Source: Halalkalibacter suaedae (GTDB lineage Bacteria; Bacillota; Bacilli; Bacillales; Bacillaceae_D). From it: a stretch of 64,000 nt of DNA. Made by a program: the position numbers and the translations under genes. The notes under the pieces were generated by a model. It was not told the DNA's origin, ran no database searches, and saw nothing but the letters and a program-made list of their open reading frames with translations. Numbering within the stretch: the stretch's first letter is position 1; each line of letters opens with the position of its first letter. This document shows, piece after piece, positions 27,396 through 37,149 of this stretch. The stretch lies in contig NZ_JAGKSQ010000001.1 of the NCBI RefSeq assembly GCF_017939705.1, positions 765,238-829,237 on the forward strand, in the 5' to 3' direction.

Positions 27396-29252
27396 TCATT
27401 CAACTTCTTTTGTTTCTATTAATTTATACAGCTTCGGTCCTTCATCAGTGATTGACACCTCATAGCTAGAGTCAAACCTTTTAAATGAAGATGTTCCATC
27501 CTCATAATAAATGTAGTATTCCTCATACATGGCTACGTGGTATTTATTATCACCTTGATCCGTAATATCAACGACATCTATATAATAGAGATCTTCTGTG
27601 ATTCCTTTTTCTTCTAGGTAATTAATATAGTCTGATACTTCTTTTGCATATTCAGAGGAGGCTGGGTCAATTTTATCCTCAACAATGCTGAAATCTCGAC
27701 TATTAATCGCTTGTATGGATGATTCCACAAATGACTTCACAAACGGTCCAATCTCTCCGACAAGTAGCTCAGCCGTTATTGATTCAAATACAGGTGATTC
27801 TTCAAGCTGCTTTCTCTGTTCCCCCACATCAATTGCTAACGTTTCAAGAGTTTCCCCTTCTAATCCCCAGATGTAATCTACGTAATCGATCACCCATCCC
27901 TGTGCTTGATCGTGCTTAAAGTGGAAACGGTATGCATTTGTCTCCTCCTCTAATGATATCTCATCACCAGGATAGACCTCATCACTCATCCACGTATCTT
28001 GAACCGAGACCGATACAAACCACTGCCCATCCTCTTCTTCTAATTCAAATGAATCTAAATCCACTTGAACATCGGTCAAATATCCGGCAAAGTCCCAATA
28101 CTCGCTTATGTTATCATCATAGGCTGTTGAAACGAAATCTGTGACAGCAAACGAATTTGCTTCTAGTAAGCTCTTATCTTGATAAGCAAGTGCTTTAGAA
28201 TAATTTAAATAAAAGGCTTCTACTTCACTGAGTATGTCATTTCTTTGATCGCTATTCATCTCTAGACCGACCCATTGGTAGTAGTCCTCAATTGCCACTT
28301 CAGGACTCTCAACCTTACCAAACGGAGTCTCTTTTTCTAGTTTAACCATCATTGAACCGTCCAGGAGTACCGGTCCCACTTCGGCATTAGATGCAGTTAT
28401 ACCAGTATCGACGCCATCTATCCATATAGTGGCATCTGAAGCATTAGTCTCGATCGAAAAATAATCAACATCTACATATAGGTCCCAGTGGTCACTAGGA
28501 GTGAAATGGGCAACTTCAATCTCTTTCTCTAGCTCAACAAATTCAGAGGATAAATGTGCTGTGACTAGATAATTACCAGGTAACACAGGACCTAGACTTA
28601 TATGACCATCATGAAATTCCGGAGAGACTTCCTCCCCGTTAACTGAGAAGGTTAAATCGAGCTCTTCGTAATTTGAATATAAGTTGATAGGGAATGCTTG
28701 CATGATAAAGTCATAGTTATCATAGAACAAAAACTGTTTTCCACGCTTCTCAAATGTGATCAACTGTGTCCCTTCTTCTATAAAATCTCCACTAGCTTCT
28801 TGTGCAAGCACTGAGATTCCGTTGGAGCGAGAATCTTCGTGAAGAGCAGCTAGAAGCTCTTCTTTCTCATGTGGAAATTCATTCAAATACACGAGTAAAT
28901 CCTTAATATGCTCTTCCGTAATTTCAAGTGATTCATTGGAGGACTCTATCATTCCAATAATTCCTTTGACATCCTCTTCCTCTATGTACTCTGTAAACTG
29001 ATTCAATTGCTTGCCCTTATCAGTATACGACTCACCAAATTTATACAAACCGAAGCCAATAACGGCTATGGCAATAACTCCACCTACAATTAGTTTTGTT
29101 TTTTTCGATAATGTACTTAAAGAAGGGAGGGTTGCTGCTTTCGATCCTTGTTTCCCAGATCTTTGACTCTTTTGGGTCAGCTTCGCCCCGCACTCATTAC
29201 AAAATTCCTTTGACTCTTCGACTTTCGTCCCACAGGATGTACAGAATTTCAT
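27396..29252 (-). CDS. TcaA/YvbJ-like zinc-ribbon membrane protein
   Basis: 618 aa from the ATG at 29252, with GGAAGGAG 8 nt upstream; the frame extends to 29321 without support. A zinc ribbon (Cys4, Cys7, Cys18, Cys21) is followed by a Ser/Lys linker and one membrane helix (about 53-70). The large extracytoplasmic part holds several beta domains (SVNGEEV, then a GVDTGITASNAEVGPV PEGA-like segment) and NTF2-like C-terminal modules. This matches the TcaA family, which in Staphylococcus aureus affects glycopeptide susceptibility and wall teichoic acid. It is the third of three zinc-ribbon genes, 200 bp after the second. Confidence 0.8.
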   Translation of the reverse strand: MKFCTSCGTKVEESKEFCNECGAKLTQKSQRSGKQGSKAATLPSLSTLSKKTKLIVGGVIAIAVIGFGLYKFGESYTDKGKQLNQFTEYIEEEDVKGIIGMIESSNESLEITEEHIKDLLVYLNEFPHEKEELLAALHEDSRSNGISVLAQEASGDFIEEGTQLITFEKRGKQFLFYDNYDFIMQAFPINLYSNYEELDLTFSVNGEEVSPEFHDGHISLGPVLPGNYLVTAHLSSEFVELEKEIEVAHFTPSDHWDLYVDVDYFSIETNASDATIWIDGVDTGITASNAEVGPVLLDGSMMVKLEKETPFGKVESPEVAIEDYYQWVGLEMNSDQRNDILSEVEAFYLNYSKALAYQDKSLLEANSFAVTDFVSTAYDDNISEYWDFAGYLTDVQVDLDSFELEEEDGQWFVSVSVQDTWMSDEVYPGDEISLEEETNAYRFHFKHDQAQGWVIDYVDYIWGLEGETLETLAIDVGEQRKQLEESPVFESITAELLVGEIGPFVKSFVESSIQAINSRDFSIVEDKIDPASSEYAKEVSDYINYLEEKGITEDLYYIDVVDITDQGDNKYHVAMYEEYYIYYEDGTSSFKRFDSSYEVSITDEGPKLYKLIETKEVE

Positions 29253-29359
29253 CTCTTTTCTCCTTCCACCTTTCAAATACCGCCGAATAAGCTGGGGCTG
29301 TCTCAAAGGCGATAATTTCAACCTTTACAGACACCCCCTACCCTACGTATAGCGAAGTC

Positions 29360-29443
29360 GCTACTTTTTTTACCTCCCTTTACGGGTAAAAAGGTACGTA
29401 GCAAAACAGAGCTATTGCCAACCTTCAAATATTGAAATAGCTC
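29360..29443 (-). terminator. Two hairpins between the zinc-ribbon genes
   Basis: 29360-29402 can pair GCTAC...TTTTTACC with GGGTAAAAA...GTAGC, and 29409-29443 pairs GAGCTATT with AATAGCTC. They may end most transcripts of the first two genes, so the TcaA-like gene may be expressed at a different level or from its own promoter. Confidence 0.55.
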
Positions 29444-29454
29444 CAACACGTACG

Positions 29455-30972
29455 TTAAGCTGATTGATTATGCTCATACAATTGCTCTGTCTGACGGTTT
29501 GTTAGCATAACAGCAACATAGGAAACCACAAATGCCATAATCCCACTAATAATAAACGTACCAAACGTTGAAAATCCAAGTGAGAACGAATAAAAATCTG
29601 AAAAGCTAGTGCTAAATGAAAGTCTAGAAATCGTTACAAACACAGCATTAATCAAACCAAACACAACTGAATAGACAGCTAACTCTACTAGCATGTTCCC
29701 TTTCGTTGCTTTGCGTAATTGATTACCTGCCCAAAAATGAAGAGCAACTGGAACAAGAATAATAAGCCAGATCGACCCACTAATCACTTCGTTAATTGTC
29801 TCTTTAAAGCCTTCTTCATCCTCAGTTGCTTTGGCTCCACCTAAGAGAGAGTAACTAGCCTCAATCGATTCTTCCCAGTCGGCTACTTGTAGTTGAATGG
29901 ACTCGAACTGAGCCACGTTCCATAGATAGCCACCTAATTGAGAGCCGACAATCAGTTTCAGAGAATCTTCCTCATATTCCAGTGCTTCACTCGTAAAGCT
30001 AATACCGAGACCAATCACCATTAATGCGAATAGACCAACGACTGCACTAAGGATAGCCCTAGCTATAGAAAGACTATAGGCTTCATTATTGAATCGCTGC
30101 CCTTTCGCCAATCCAATCATCGCACCAACCGTTAAAAACAAGAAGCTAATCACGAATGCATTGAAGACACTCTCGATAAAAGAATAGTCTGCCGATAGAG
30201 ATATATCACCTAAGAAGCCCGATGGATCCGAGTATTCAAAGGACACCCCTGCAAATAAGCTAATAATACCAACAATGACAGAATACATAATTGAAAGAGA
30301 TAGAACTTGAGTTAGGCGTTGCCCCATAGAACGATCTGCTTCACTACGGTTTAACAGAAACCCTACAATAATAAAAACTATCGCCGGAATAATAATAAGT
30401 AAAAAGAGACCACTTGTTGACTCTAAATAACCGCTAAACATCACGGAATTTGCGACATAACTGACACTTGTCATGTGACTGAGCATAAAGATATCTGTAA
30501 AAGAGATTAATTTAAATGCACTCCCGAGCTCAGCTGCGTCCATGTAAAATTCAGAACTTAGCATATCTAGAAAATAAGTATTAATTCTGGAACTAATAAT
30601 AATTGAAATGACCAACAAAGCCGCAAGCGAGATCCCACAATAGATTGCAGAATGAACAAGTCGTTGAGGGTGTAGTAGATTGGATAGGAATGACTGCCCA
30701 CTCCCTCCAGGAAGAGAATGATTTTCCCCTTGTCTTGATTGAGATGAGATATTAACCTTATGTTCTTGTTTTTCTTTTGTTTTTTCTAACGAGGTACCAC
30801 ATGACATACAATAAATCGCAGTTGAACCATTTTCGTGACTACAACTTTGGCAATATTTCATTGGTTCACGATTGACTTGGACCGACTCACTTATCGCTGT
30901 TAAGGGCGCTCCATCATTTATGCAGTATTGAGTACCTTGACTATTCTTAAACCCGCACTGATTACAATACAA
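29455..30972 (-). CDS. Polytopic membrane protein with two N-terminal zinc ribbons
   Basis: 505 aa from TTG at 30972, with AAGGAGG 10 nt upstream. Two zinc ribbons lie at the start (CNQCGFKNSQGTQYC, then CQSCSHENGSTAIYCMSC), although the first lacks a clear fourth cysteine. A Gln/Ser linker leads to about eight hydrophobic segments (residues 115-495). No transporter family was recognised. It is 27 nt downstream of the 31000 gene and clearly in operon with it. The shared zinc ribbons across three adjacent genes suggest one membrane complex. Confidence 0.7.
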   Translation of the reverse strand: MYCNQCGFKNSQGTQYCINDGAPLTAISESVQVNREPMKYCQSCSHENGSTAIYCMSCGTSLEKTKEKQEHKVNISSQSRQGENHSLPGGSGQSFLSNLLHPQRLVHSAIYCGISLAALLVISIIISSRINTYFLDMLSSEFYMDAAELGSAFKLISFTDIFMLSHMTSVSYVANSVMFSGYLESTSGLFLLIIIPAIVFIIVGFLLNRSEADRSMGQRLTQVLSLSIMYSVIVGIISLFAGVSFEYSDPSGFLGDISLSADYSFIESVFNAFVISFLFLTVGAMIGLAKGQRFNNEAYSLSIARAILSAVVGLFALMVIGLGISFTSEALEYEEDSLKLIVGSQLGGYLWNVAQFESIQLQVADWEESIEASYSLLGGAKATEDEEGFKETINEVISGSIWLIILVPVALHFWAGNQLRKATKGNMLVELAVYSVVFGLINAVFVTISRLSFSTSFSDFYSFSLGFSTFGTFIISGIMAFVVSYVAVMLTNRQTEQLYEHNQSA

Positions 30973-30999
30973 ATGTCTTCAACCTCCTTTTCTCTCTAT

Positions 31000-31500
31000 T
31001 TAACTCGCTACCTTTGTCCCGCAGCATGGGCAGAAATTGGCTTCTGCTGGAACATCTTCCTCACAGTTAACACAAGGTTCGCCTTCAGCAGACTCTAAGG
31101 CAGCGGCAACCTCTACCTGTTCACCACAACCTCCACAGAACTTAGCACCTTGATCATTTGCTGTTTGACAAGACGGACAAATAATTGATTGATCATCTTG
31201 ACCTAGACTATTTAATTCATGTACCTTCTGAGATGCTTTGTATAATTGATGATCAAGTCCTACTAGCTTAGTAGTTAATTCAATCAGCTCAGGATCGACA
31301 ATCTCCCCAGTACGAATTTTTTTGTAGGTTGTTTGACCAACCTCAAGCAATGCCCTTGATTTCTTCGTAGCAATCTCATTCATCTCTTTCTTCAGACGAT
31401 TAATTTCTTGAACGACTTGTAGCCTTTGCTTTCCTTGCTCAATCCCACCTTGAAACTTCGAAAGACCTTCACCTAATTTTGATTGCAAGTTATTACTCAC
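31000..31500 (-). CDS. Coiled-coil protein with C-terminal double zinc ribbon
   Basis: 166 aa from GTG at 31500 (AAGGAG about 11 nt upstream). Residues 1-100 are helical with likely coiled coil (LQVVQEINRLKKEMNEIATK). Two zinc ribbons close the protein: CPSCQTANDQGAKFCGGC and CVNCEEDVPAEANFCPCC. First gene of the operon; it could act as a cytosolic partner of the two membrane proteins. Function unknown. Confidence 0.7.
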   Translation of the reverse strand: MSNNLQSKLGEGLSKFQGGIEQGKQRLQVVQEINRLKKEMNEIATKKSRALLEVGQTTYKKIRTGEIVDPELIELTTKLVGLDHQLYKASQKVHELNSLGQDDQSIICPSCQTANDQGAKFCGGCGEQVEVAAALESAEGEPCVNCEEDVPAEANFCPCCGTKVAS

Positions 31501-31646
31501 ATCCTACAGCTCCTTTTTTTCGTTTAACACTAGTGAATTTTTGTAGCTACAAATGAAAATTCTGCTAAACTATTCATCATTTTTTTACATAATTCTTTAT
31601 TATTCTACACAGAACTCCATACTGAGTAAATCTTTTTATGTAAACC

Positions 31647-31716
31647 GTAGGGGGGAAACGTAGGGGAAACGTAGGGGAAACGTAGGGGGAAACGTAGGGA
31701 CGGTTCTTGCGTTTCC
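31647..31716 (+). repeat. GTAGGGGAAAC tandem repeat leading into REP-like element 3
   Basis: Four or five head-to-tail copies of an 11-bp unit (GTAGGGGAAAC, with one extra G in some) run into GGGACGGTTCTTGCGTTTCC at 31697-31716. The unit itself resembles the GTTTCC end of the element fused to its GGG start, so it may come from slippage or repeated insertion at the element's ends. Confidence 0.8.
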
Positions 31717-31750
31717 AATAATAGGGACCGCCCCCTATGAGATGCCAATA

Positions 31751-31795
31751 AAAAAGTAACTACCTAACTCTAAGATGACGGGTGGTTACTTCTTT
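31751..31795. terminator. AAGTAACCACCC-type terminator, copy 1
   Basis: AAGTAACTACC and GGTGGTTACTTCTTT form the stem. The same sequence family recurs at 34492, 53826 and 54926, several times next to TTATGAGC arrays. Confidence 0.75.
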
Positions 31796-31849
31796 ATTAA
31801 TGACGAGTCCGATAAATGCAATAAATAGCAACATCAAGATTAGCTTTGA

Positions 31850-33300
31850 TGTTATTCGGCTGGCTTTTCCATTCACATTTAACTTTAAAATGATCTATTT
31901 TATCTAACTTCCAGCCAGATTCTCAGCTTTTCCGGAGAAGCAAACCTCCTCACGGCCATATTCAGCTGTTTCTCGAAGGGCCAGCTGCGGTTATGAGCGG
32001 ATTAGCCTGACTTATGAGCGGAAGTTGCTTTGTTATGAGCCGGATCCGATACTTTATGAGCCAGATTTGCACTATTATGAGCCGCAACCAACATCGGCTG
32101 GCTCTTCCATTCACATTTAACTTTAAAATCATCTAATTTATCTAACTTCCAGCCAAATTTCATAGCTTTTCCTGAGAAGCAGACCTCCTCACGGCCATAT
32201 TCAGCTCTTTCTCGAAGAGGTAGCTGCGGTTATGAGCGGATTAGCCTGACTTATGAGCGGAAGTTGCTTTGTTATGAGCCGGATCCGATACTTTATGAGC
32301 CAGATTCGCACTATTATGAGCGGCACCCCACATCGGCTGGCTCTTCCATTCACATTTAACTTTAAAATCATCTATTTTATCTAACTTCCAGCCAAATTTC
32401 ATAGCTTTTCCTCAGAAGCAAACCTCCTCACGGTCATATTCAGCTGTTTCTCGAAGAGGTAGCTGCGGTTATGAGCGGATTAGCCTGACTTATGAGCGGA
32501 AGTTGCTTTGTTATGAGCCGGATCCGATACTTTATGAGCCAGATTCGCACTATTATGAGCGGCACCCCACATCGGCTGGCTCTTCCATTCACATTTAACT
32601 TTAAAATGATCTATTTTATCTAACTTCCAGCCAGATTCTCAGCTTTTCCGGAGCAGCAGACCTCCTCACGGCCATATTCAGCTGTTTATCGTAGAGGTAG
32701 CTGCGGTTATGAGCGGATTATCCTGACTTATGAGCGGAATTTGCTTTGTTATGAGCCGGATCCGATACTTTATGAGCCAGATCCACACTATTATGAGCCG
32801 CACCCAACATCGGCTGGCTCTTCCATTCACATTTAACTTTAAAATCATCTAATTTATCTAACTTCCAGCCAGATTCTCAGCTTTTCCTCAGAAGCAAACC
32901 TCCTCACGGCCATATTCAGCTGTTTATCCAAAGGCTAGCTGCAGTTATGAGCCAACTATCGATACTTATGAGCGAAAGTAGCTGTATTATGAGCCGGATC
33001 CGATACTTTATGAGCCAGATCCACACTATTATAAGCCGCACCCAACATCGGCTGGCTCTTCCATTCACATTTAACTTTAAAATGATCTAATTTATCTAAC
33101 TTCCAGCCAGATTCTCAGCTTTTCCGGAGCAGCAGACCTACTCACAGCCATATTCAGCTGTTTATCGTAGGCCCGTCTTCACTTATGAGCCAACTAGCGA
33201 GACTTATGAGCGAAAATAGCTGTATTATGAGCCGGATCCGATACTTTATGAGCCAGATCCACACTATTATGAGCCGCACCCAACATCAAAGCTGGCTCCT
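31850..33300 (+). repeat. TTATGAGC array, locus F (6 units, 30 boxes)
   Basis: The largest locus. First boxes of the six units start at 31991, 32230, 32469, 32707, 32945 and 33183; each unit has five boxes at 21-bp steps. Period is 238-239 bp. Leaders share CTCACGGCCATATTCAGCTG; units end CATCGGCTGGCTCTTCCATTC. One box has decayed (TTATAAGC at 33029). The last unit ends only about 60 bp from the promoter of the gene at 33416. Confidence 0.95.
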
Positions 33301-33357
33301 CCATTCACTTTCCTTTTTACCTAACCTAATTTTTTTATACTTCCTCTCTCACAAATT

Positions 33358-33366
33358 TGCTATAAT
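33358..33366 (+). promoter_or_regulatory. Extended -10 promoter element
   Basis: TGCTATAAT, an extended -10 of the SigA type, 50 bp before the ATG at 33416. A -35 is poor, as often with extended -10 promoters. Confidence 0.5.
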
Positions 33367-33415
33367 TATTGAACTAGGACTTTTTACATATAAAATGATA
33401 AATTTAGGAGGAACA

Positions 33416-34450
33416 ATGGATCAGAATCAAGATTGGATACGAACACAAGTAGGTTCAACACATCATAAGGTCGCAATCTACTTATTTCCATTAGTTATTT
33501 TTCTCGGATATATACATCCACTATTATTTGGAATTGGATTATTAGTCTTCTTTCTAGTTACTTCATTTCGCATGCTGAAATCGATGCTTTTCTGGATGAT
33601 TATTCTAGGGTTAATTTCAGTTATATTACCTTTTCTAGCACCGATCATCTTCATTGTTATGCTGGTCTTATTTTTTATGCGTATTGGTTATGTTATCAAC
33701 AACTGGCGACCGTTTGTTTCAGGTATTCTTCTTTACGGTGTTTCTGCCGTTTTGATTGGACGTTCTGTGTATTTGCATGGTTATTACTATTTACCGAACA
33801 GCGTTATGATCGAAGGACTTATCATTAGCGGACTTAGTTTTGTCGTTCTTCATTATTTACTTAAATGGCTCTATTCATATAACTATACTAGTTATGCTGC
33901 TCTAGGCATTATGGGAAGTGTACCTGTCATCATCATTGCTTTCGTTCTTCCTTTTTTAAAGCTGCATGTCGGTGGTGAATTCTTTGCTAGCGAAACAGCA
34001 GTTGAAACGAAACAGGGTAAAGGAGGAGTAGCTTTTGGTGAAACGAAGCTAGTTAGCGGAGAACCTGTTGGAACGAAGACTTCCGTATCAGGTGAACCAC
34101 TTGTTCAAGTGAAGGATCATGTTAGGACTGCCCCTGATGGCGACCCTACCAATAATTTATCGTACGAGGGCCCGGACAAAAAAGCACCTAATACTGAATT
34201 GGTATATGTTGACGATTATGTTAGGACCGCACCAGACGGCGACCCTACCAATAACTTATCTTATCAGGGTGTGAGTCATAACCCTGCGACAGCAGATGCA
34301 GAAATAGCTGGTGCAAGTGATGCCGGTCATACGAAAGAAACGTCTAGTACTAACAAAATCTTAGAAAACATCCAAGCCGCTATTCCTGGTCAAACAGCAA
34401 CTGACCAGCTTTTAAGAGAATTAAAAAAACAAGAAAAAGATACGAATTAA
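33416..34450 (+). CDS. Polytopic membrane protein with two DGDPTNN repeats
   Basis: 344 aa from the ATG at 33416 with TAGGAGG in front; the frame is open further upstream only because it runs into array F. Residues 15-190 hold about six membrane helices. The hydrophilic C-terminus has two copies of a 20-residue repeat, VRTAPDGDPTNNLSY (near residues 238 and 276), related to the YRTNPDSNPYNNYSY type repeats seen in secreted Bacillota proteins. Function unknown. Confidence 0.7.
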   Translation: MDQNQDWIRTQVGSTHHKVAIYLFPLVIFLGYIHPLLFGIGLLVFFLVTSFRMLKSMLFWMIILGLISVILPFLAPIIFIVMLVLFFMRIGYVINNWRPFVSGILLYGVSAVLIGRSVYLHGYYYLPNSVMIEGLIISGLSFVVLHYLLKWLYSYNYTSYAALGIMGSVPVIIIAFVLPFLKLHVGGEFFASETAVETKQGKGGVAFGETKLVSGEPVGTKTSVSGEPLVQVKDHVRTAPDGDPTNNLSYEGPDKKAPNTELVYVDDYVRTAPDGDPTNNLSYQGVSHNPATADAEIAGASDAGHTKETSSTNKILENIQAAIPGQTATDQLLRELKKQEKDTN

Positions 34451-34491
34451 CGACTACTGGCTCTACCCACCACCCCTTGGGATAGGCTATA

Positions 34492-34540
34492 AAAATAAGT
34501 AACCACCCAACTCTAGTAGAATCGGGCGGTTACTTATTTG
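34492..34540. terminator. AAGTAACCACCC-type terminator, copy 2
   Basis: AAGTAACCACCC pairs with GGGCGGTTACTTATT around CAACTCTAGTAGAATC, downstream of the 33416 gene. Confidence 0.85.
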
Positions 34541-34561
34541 TGTTAGTGACGTGTATTAAGA

Positions 34562-34580
34562 GGAAACACGAGAACCGTCC
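34562..34580 (-). repeat. REP-like element 4 (inverse orientation)
   Basis: GGAAACACGAGAACCGTCC, the complement of the element. It abuts the stop of the 34582 gene. Confidence 0.8.
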
Positions 34581-34581
34581 A

Positions 34582-35313
34582 TTAGCCAACAATCAACAGC
34601 AGTGCCACATACCCAATTGCCCCTAATGAAAACGCCCACGTGCTGCTTTCACGGTCTTCGGGCAGCTCTTCTTTCAAGACATTCAATATAATCGCACCAG
34701 ATAAAAAGGCAAAAAGTAAGGCTAGTGTTGATTCGGGAATTTCAGTTAAGACACCAATTCCCCATCCTAGCATGACAGCTAGAGCCAATAACCACCGACC
34801 AATACGATTATAAATATCTTTGTGATGAGTACGTAAGCCATAATCGACGACAATGAAATGTAATGACATCGCGATCACATATAAAATCAAACTTAATAGT
34901 CCCTCTGTATCTCTATGAATAAGTAAGTATCCAATTAGACCGTTATAGAATGAAAAGGAACTAATATGTAGCCAGAAAATTTCTCTCTTTGGTTGGCTTT
35001 TACCTGTGTCTTGCTGATTTTCCTTCTGTGATTTCTTAGCAATTCTCTCTAACGCATAAAAGGTGACTAGTCCAAGCATGGCAAGTAAATAAGCATGATG
35101 CTCTAAATAAGAAAGCAAAAATCCGTTATGCTCGATTGACTCTTGATGTTCATTTAGTTCAGGTAAGATATGAATGAATACATATCCAACAGATACGCCG
35201 CCACCTAATGAAAGGAATCGACTTCTAGGAATTACTTGTATAAAACGCATATTCTTAGCAAAAATATGCATCCCCGCTAAGATGAGTGCAAATGCAAACG
35301 CGGTTAGGTGCAT
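34582..35313 (-). CDS. Polytopic membrane protein, possibly ZIP-related
   Basis: 243 aa from the ATG at 35313, which has GAGGAGGTGACGGT in front; the longer frame to 35484 is unsupported. About seven to eight helices. GGGVSVGYVFIHILPEL and a final AFLSGAIILNVLKEELPED recall ZIP metal transporters, where the last helices end in a similar LKEELPE motif. Two His-containing segments (SLHFIVVDYGLRTHH) could bind metal, but the classic HxxxDG helix-4 site was not found. Transport of a metal is only a suggestion. Confidence 0.55.
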   Translation of the reverse strand: MHLTAFAFALILAGMHIFAKNMRFIQVIPRSRFLSLGGGVSVGYVFIHILPELNEHQESIEHNGFLLSYLEHHAYLLAMLGLVTFYALERIAKKSQKENQQDTGKSQPKREIFWLHISSFSFYNGLIGYLLIHRDTEGLLSLILYVIAMSLHFIVVDYGLRTHHKDIYNRIGRWLLALAVMLGWGIGVLTEIPESTLALLFAFLSGAIILNVLKEELPEDRESSTWAFSLGAIGYVALLLIVG

Positions 35314-35680
35314 ACCGTCACCTCCTCTATATGCTTTTTCCCATATAACCTTTAATCTATTCAGTATGACAAGCATTTTTTCACAAAAAACAACGTATAT
35401 AAACGAAGGTCCCACAGCTATGTAAGAAGCACCTACTCTTTTATTTTCTCTACTACGAGCATTTAGAAGTAGGAGCCCGCCCAAAAAAGCGGAATACCAA
35501 AATATAATTTCATCTGTTAGACAGAAGGAAATTAATGTAAAATAAAGAAGTGGGCTTACTCGGAATCGAGGAGGCGGCTACGTTGAGAGGTCCAAAGTAT
35601 GGAAGGACATTACATACGGCAACCTATTAAATTGAAAAAATTTCTCGCTTTGTCCCGTGAATGGATAAACAGTTAGGGGG

Positions 35681-36061
35681 ATGGACTTTTTGAAAAAGAC
35701 CTTACTTGTTGTGTTGCTCATGTTTGTATTATCGTTTGGATTTATTGGAGTGAGGTTCGGTAGTGCATTAATTCAAGAAGGAAACCCTATTCCATATTTA
35801 GTTTCAATTATGAAGCTCGAATTATCAAATAAGGGATATGAACAAGCTGCAGATACATTGAATGAGACAAGTTATGTCTCAGCAGAGAAAGAATACCCCA
35901 GTGTGGTAATCGATTTTATGAAGGAAAAGGATTGGGACTATAAAGAACAAATTGGTTCTGGACTTGTATTTGAAAGGAGTCAAGAAACGATTACCATAAG
36001 CACAAGAAAGTATTCAAAGAACTATTTTTTATGGAATGTTCCAAATGAGGTTCTCAACTAA
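35681..36061 (+). CDS. Secreted or membrane-anchored hypothetical protein
   Basis: 123-126 aa. A hydrophobic N-terminus (TLLVVLLMFVLSFGFIGV) leads to a hydrophilic domain ending YSKNYFLWNVPNEVLN. The AGGGGG stretch directly abuts the ATG at 35681 and suits the in-frame TTG at 35690 better. No family was recognised. It begins a run of small plus-strand genes. Confidence 0.55.
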   Translation: MDFLKKTLLVVLLMFVLSFGFIGVRFGSALIQEGNPIPYLVSIMKLELSNKGYEQAADTLNETSYVSAEKEYPSVVIDFMKEKDWDYKEQIGSGLVFERSQETITISTRKYSKNYFLWNVPNEVLN

Positions 36062-36075
36062 CGACTGCAATACTT

Positions 36076-36113
36076 AGGATTGGATTGTATGGCATAGTAT
36101 AAGGAGCAATCCT
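36076..36113 (+). other. Intergenic hairpin AGGATTG/CAATCCT
   Basis: AGGATTG and CAATCCT pair across a 24-base loop, followed by GAAGAAATTCCCC. It shares CAATCCT-n-AAGAA with the TAACGGG-type hairpins. No T run, so a poor terminator. Confidence 0.4.
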
Positions 36114-36164
36114 GAAGAAATTCCCCGACTAATTATCACTTAGTCTAGTAAGGAGATGATTGTT

Positions 36165-36728
36165 ATGTTCAATAGGGATGAAATAACTACTCTCATTGAG
36201 GAAGATAAATGGATGATGGAGATATTAAACGCCACCAAGTCATTGAACTTACCAGATTGGTGGGTTTGTGCTGGTTTCGTGAGATCAAAAATTTGGGATG
36301 TTTTACATGAATTTAGCGTAAGGACACCCATTCCAGATATTGATGTAATCTATTTTGATGCAGCAGACCTTGGTGAATTGGCGGAAAAGAAATTGGAAGA
36401 TCAGCTCAGAACTCTTTTACCGAATATTCCTTGGTCGGTTAAGAACGAAGCAAGAATGCACTTAAGAAATAATGTCGAGCCGTATTCTTCCTCTGTCGAT
36501 GCTATGTCAAAATTCCCGGAAACAGCAACAGCATTGGGAGTAAAGTTAGATGAAAGAAATAAGGTTATTTTAGCTGCTCCCTGTGGGATTAGTGATGCTG
36601 TGCATTTGGAAGTTAAACCTACACCCTATTTTAGAAACAATCAAAATCTTGCACCAATCTATAATGAGCGGATCCTTAAAAAGAATTGGCAGGCTAGATG
36701 GAATAAGCTGAGGATTCATGAACTATAA
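36165..36728 (+). CDS. Nucleotidyltransferase-like protein (NTP_transf_6 type)
   Basis: 187 aa from the ATG at 36165, 9 nt after AAGGAG; the ATG at 36156 is too close to it. The family signature is seen as LPDWWVCAGFVRSKIWD and TPIPDIDVIYFDA, then WSVKNEARMH. This matches PF06042, small proteins with a nucleotidyltransferase fold related to the MNT/antitoxin group; the two catalytic acidic residues would be the DID. Substrate unknown. It stands alone, between hairpins. Confidence 0.82.
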   Translation: MFNRDEITTLIEEDKWMMEILNATKSLNLPDWWVCAGFVRSKIWDVLHEFSVRTPIPDIDVIYFDAADLGELAEKKLEDQLRTLLPNIPWSVKNEARMHLRNNVEPYSSSVDAMSKFPETATALGVKLDERNKVILAAPCGISDAVHLEVKPTPYFRNNQNLAPIYNERILKKNWQARWNKLRIHEL

Positions 36729-36813
36729 ATTTCGATCCTCTAAGAACCGTACCAACGACGAGTAGTGCTACTATACAACAAGAATTGTCGTAGCAAATAT
36801 TGGAGGGGCAGAA

Positions 36814-37044
36814 ATGCTAGAGAGATTTCAATTTTCATTTGGGGTTATTTGGGTGATTTCGCTTACCATTCTGCTGATTACAGATAGTAACTTCTTTCAA
36901 ATGTATATTCTTCTTTCACTTTTTCTATGGCTTTTAGTTAAAGGTTCTTCTGAATATAAAAAGGATTCTGAGGCATTTTTACCTTATTGGTATTTCATTA
37001 TGTCAGGTATTACCCTACTAATAGCCATATTACTATTTTTTTAA
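36814..37044 (+). CDS. Small membrane protein
   Basis: 76 aa with GGAGGGG before the ATG. Two or three hydrophobic helices (FGVIWVISLTILLI, MYILLSLFLWLLV, SGITLLIAILLFF) and a short charged loop (SSEYKKDSEAF). No family was recognised. Confidence 0.55.
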   Translation: MLERFQFSFGVIWVISLTILLITDSNFFQMYILLSLFLWLLVKGSSEYKKDSEAFLPYWYFIMSGITLLIAILLFF

Positions 37045-37149
37045 TAGTGTTTAAGCATTTTTTCAATGATATTGATTGATTATTTTGATACATAACGTAC
37101 TCTCGTGACGTGACCTACTCTTGAGATTTACTTAGTAATTTCGTAGTAT

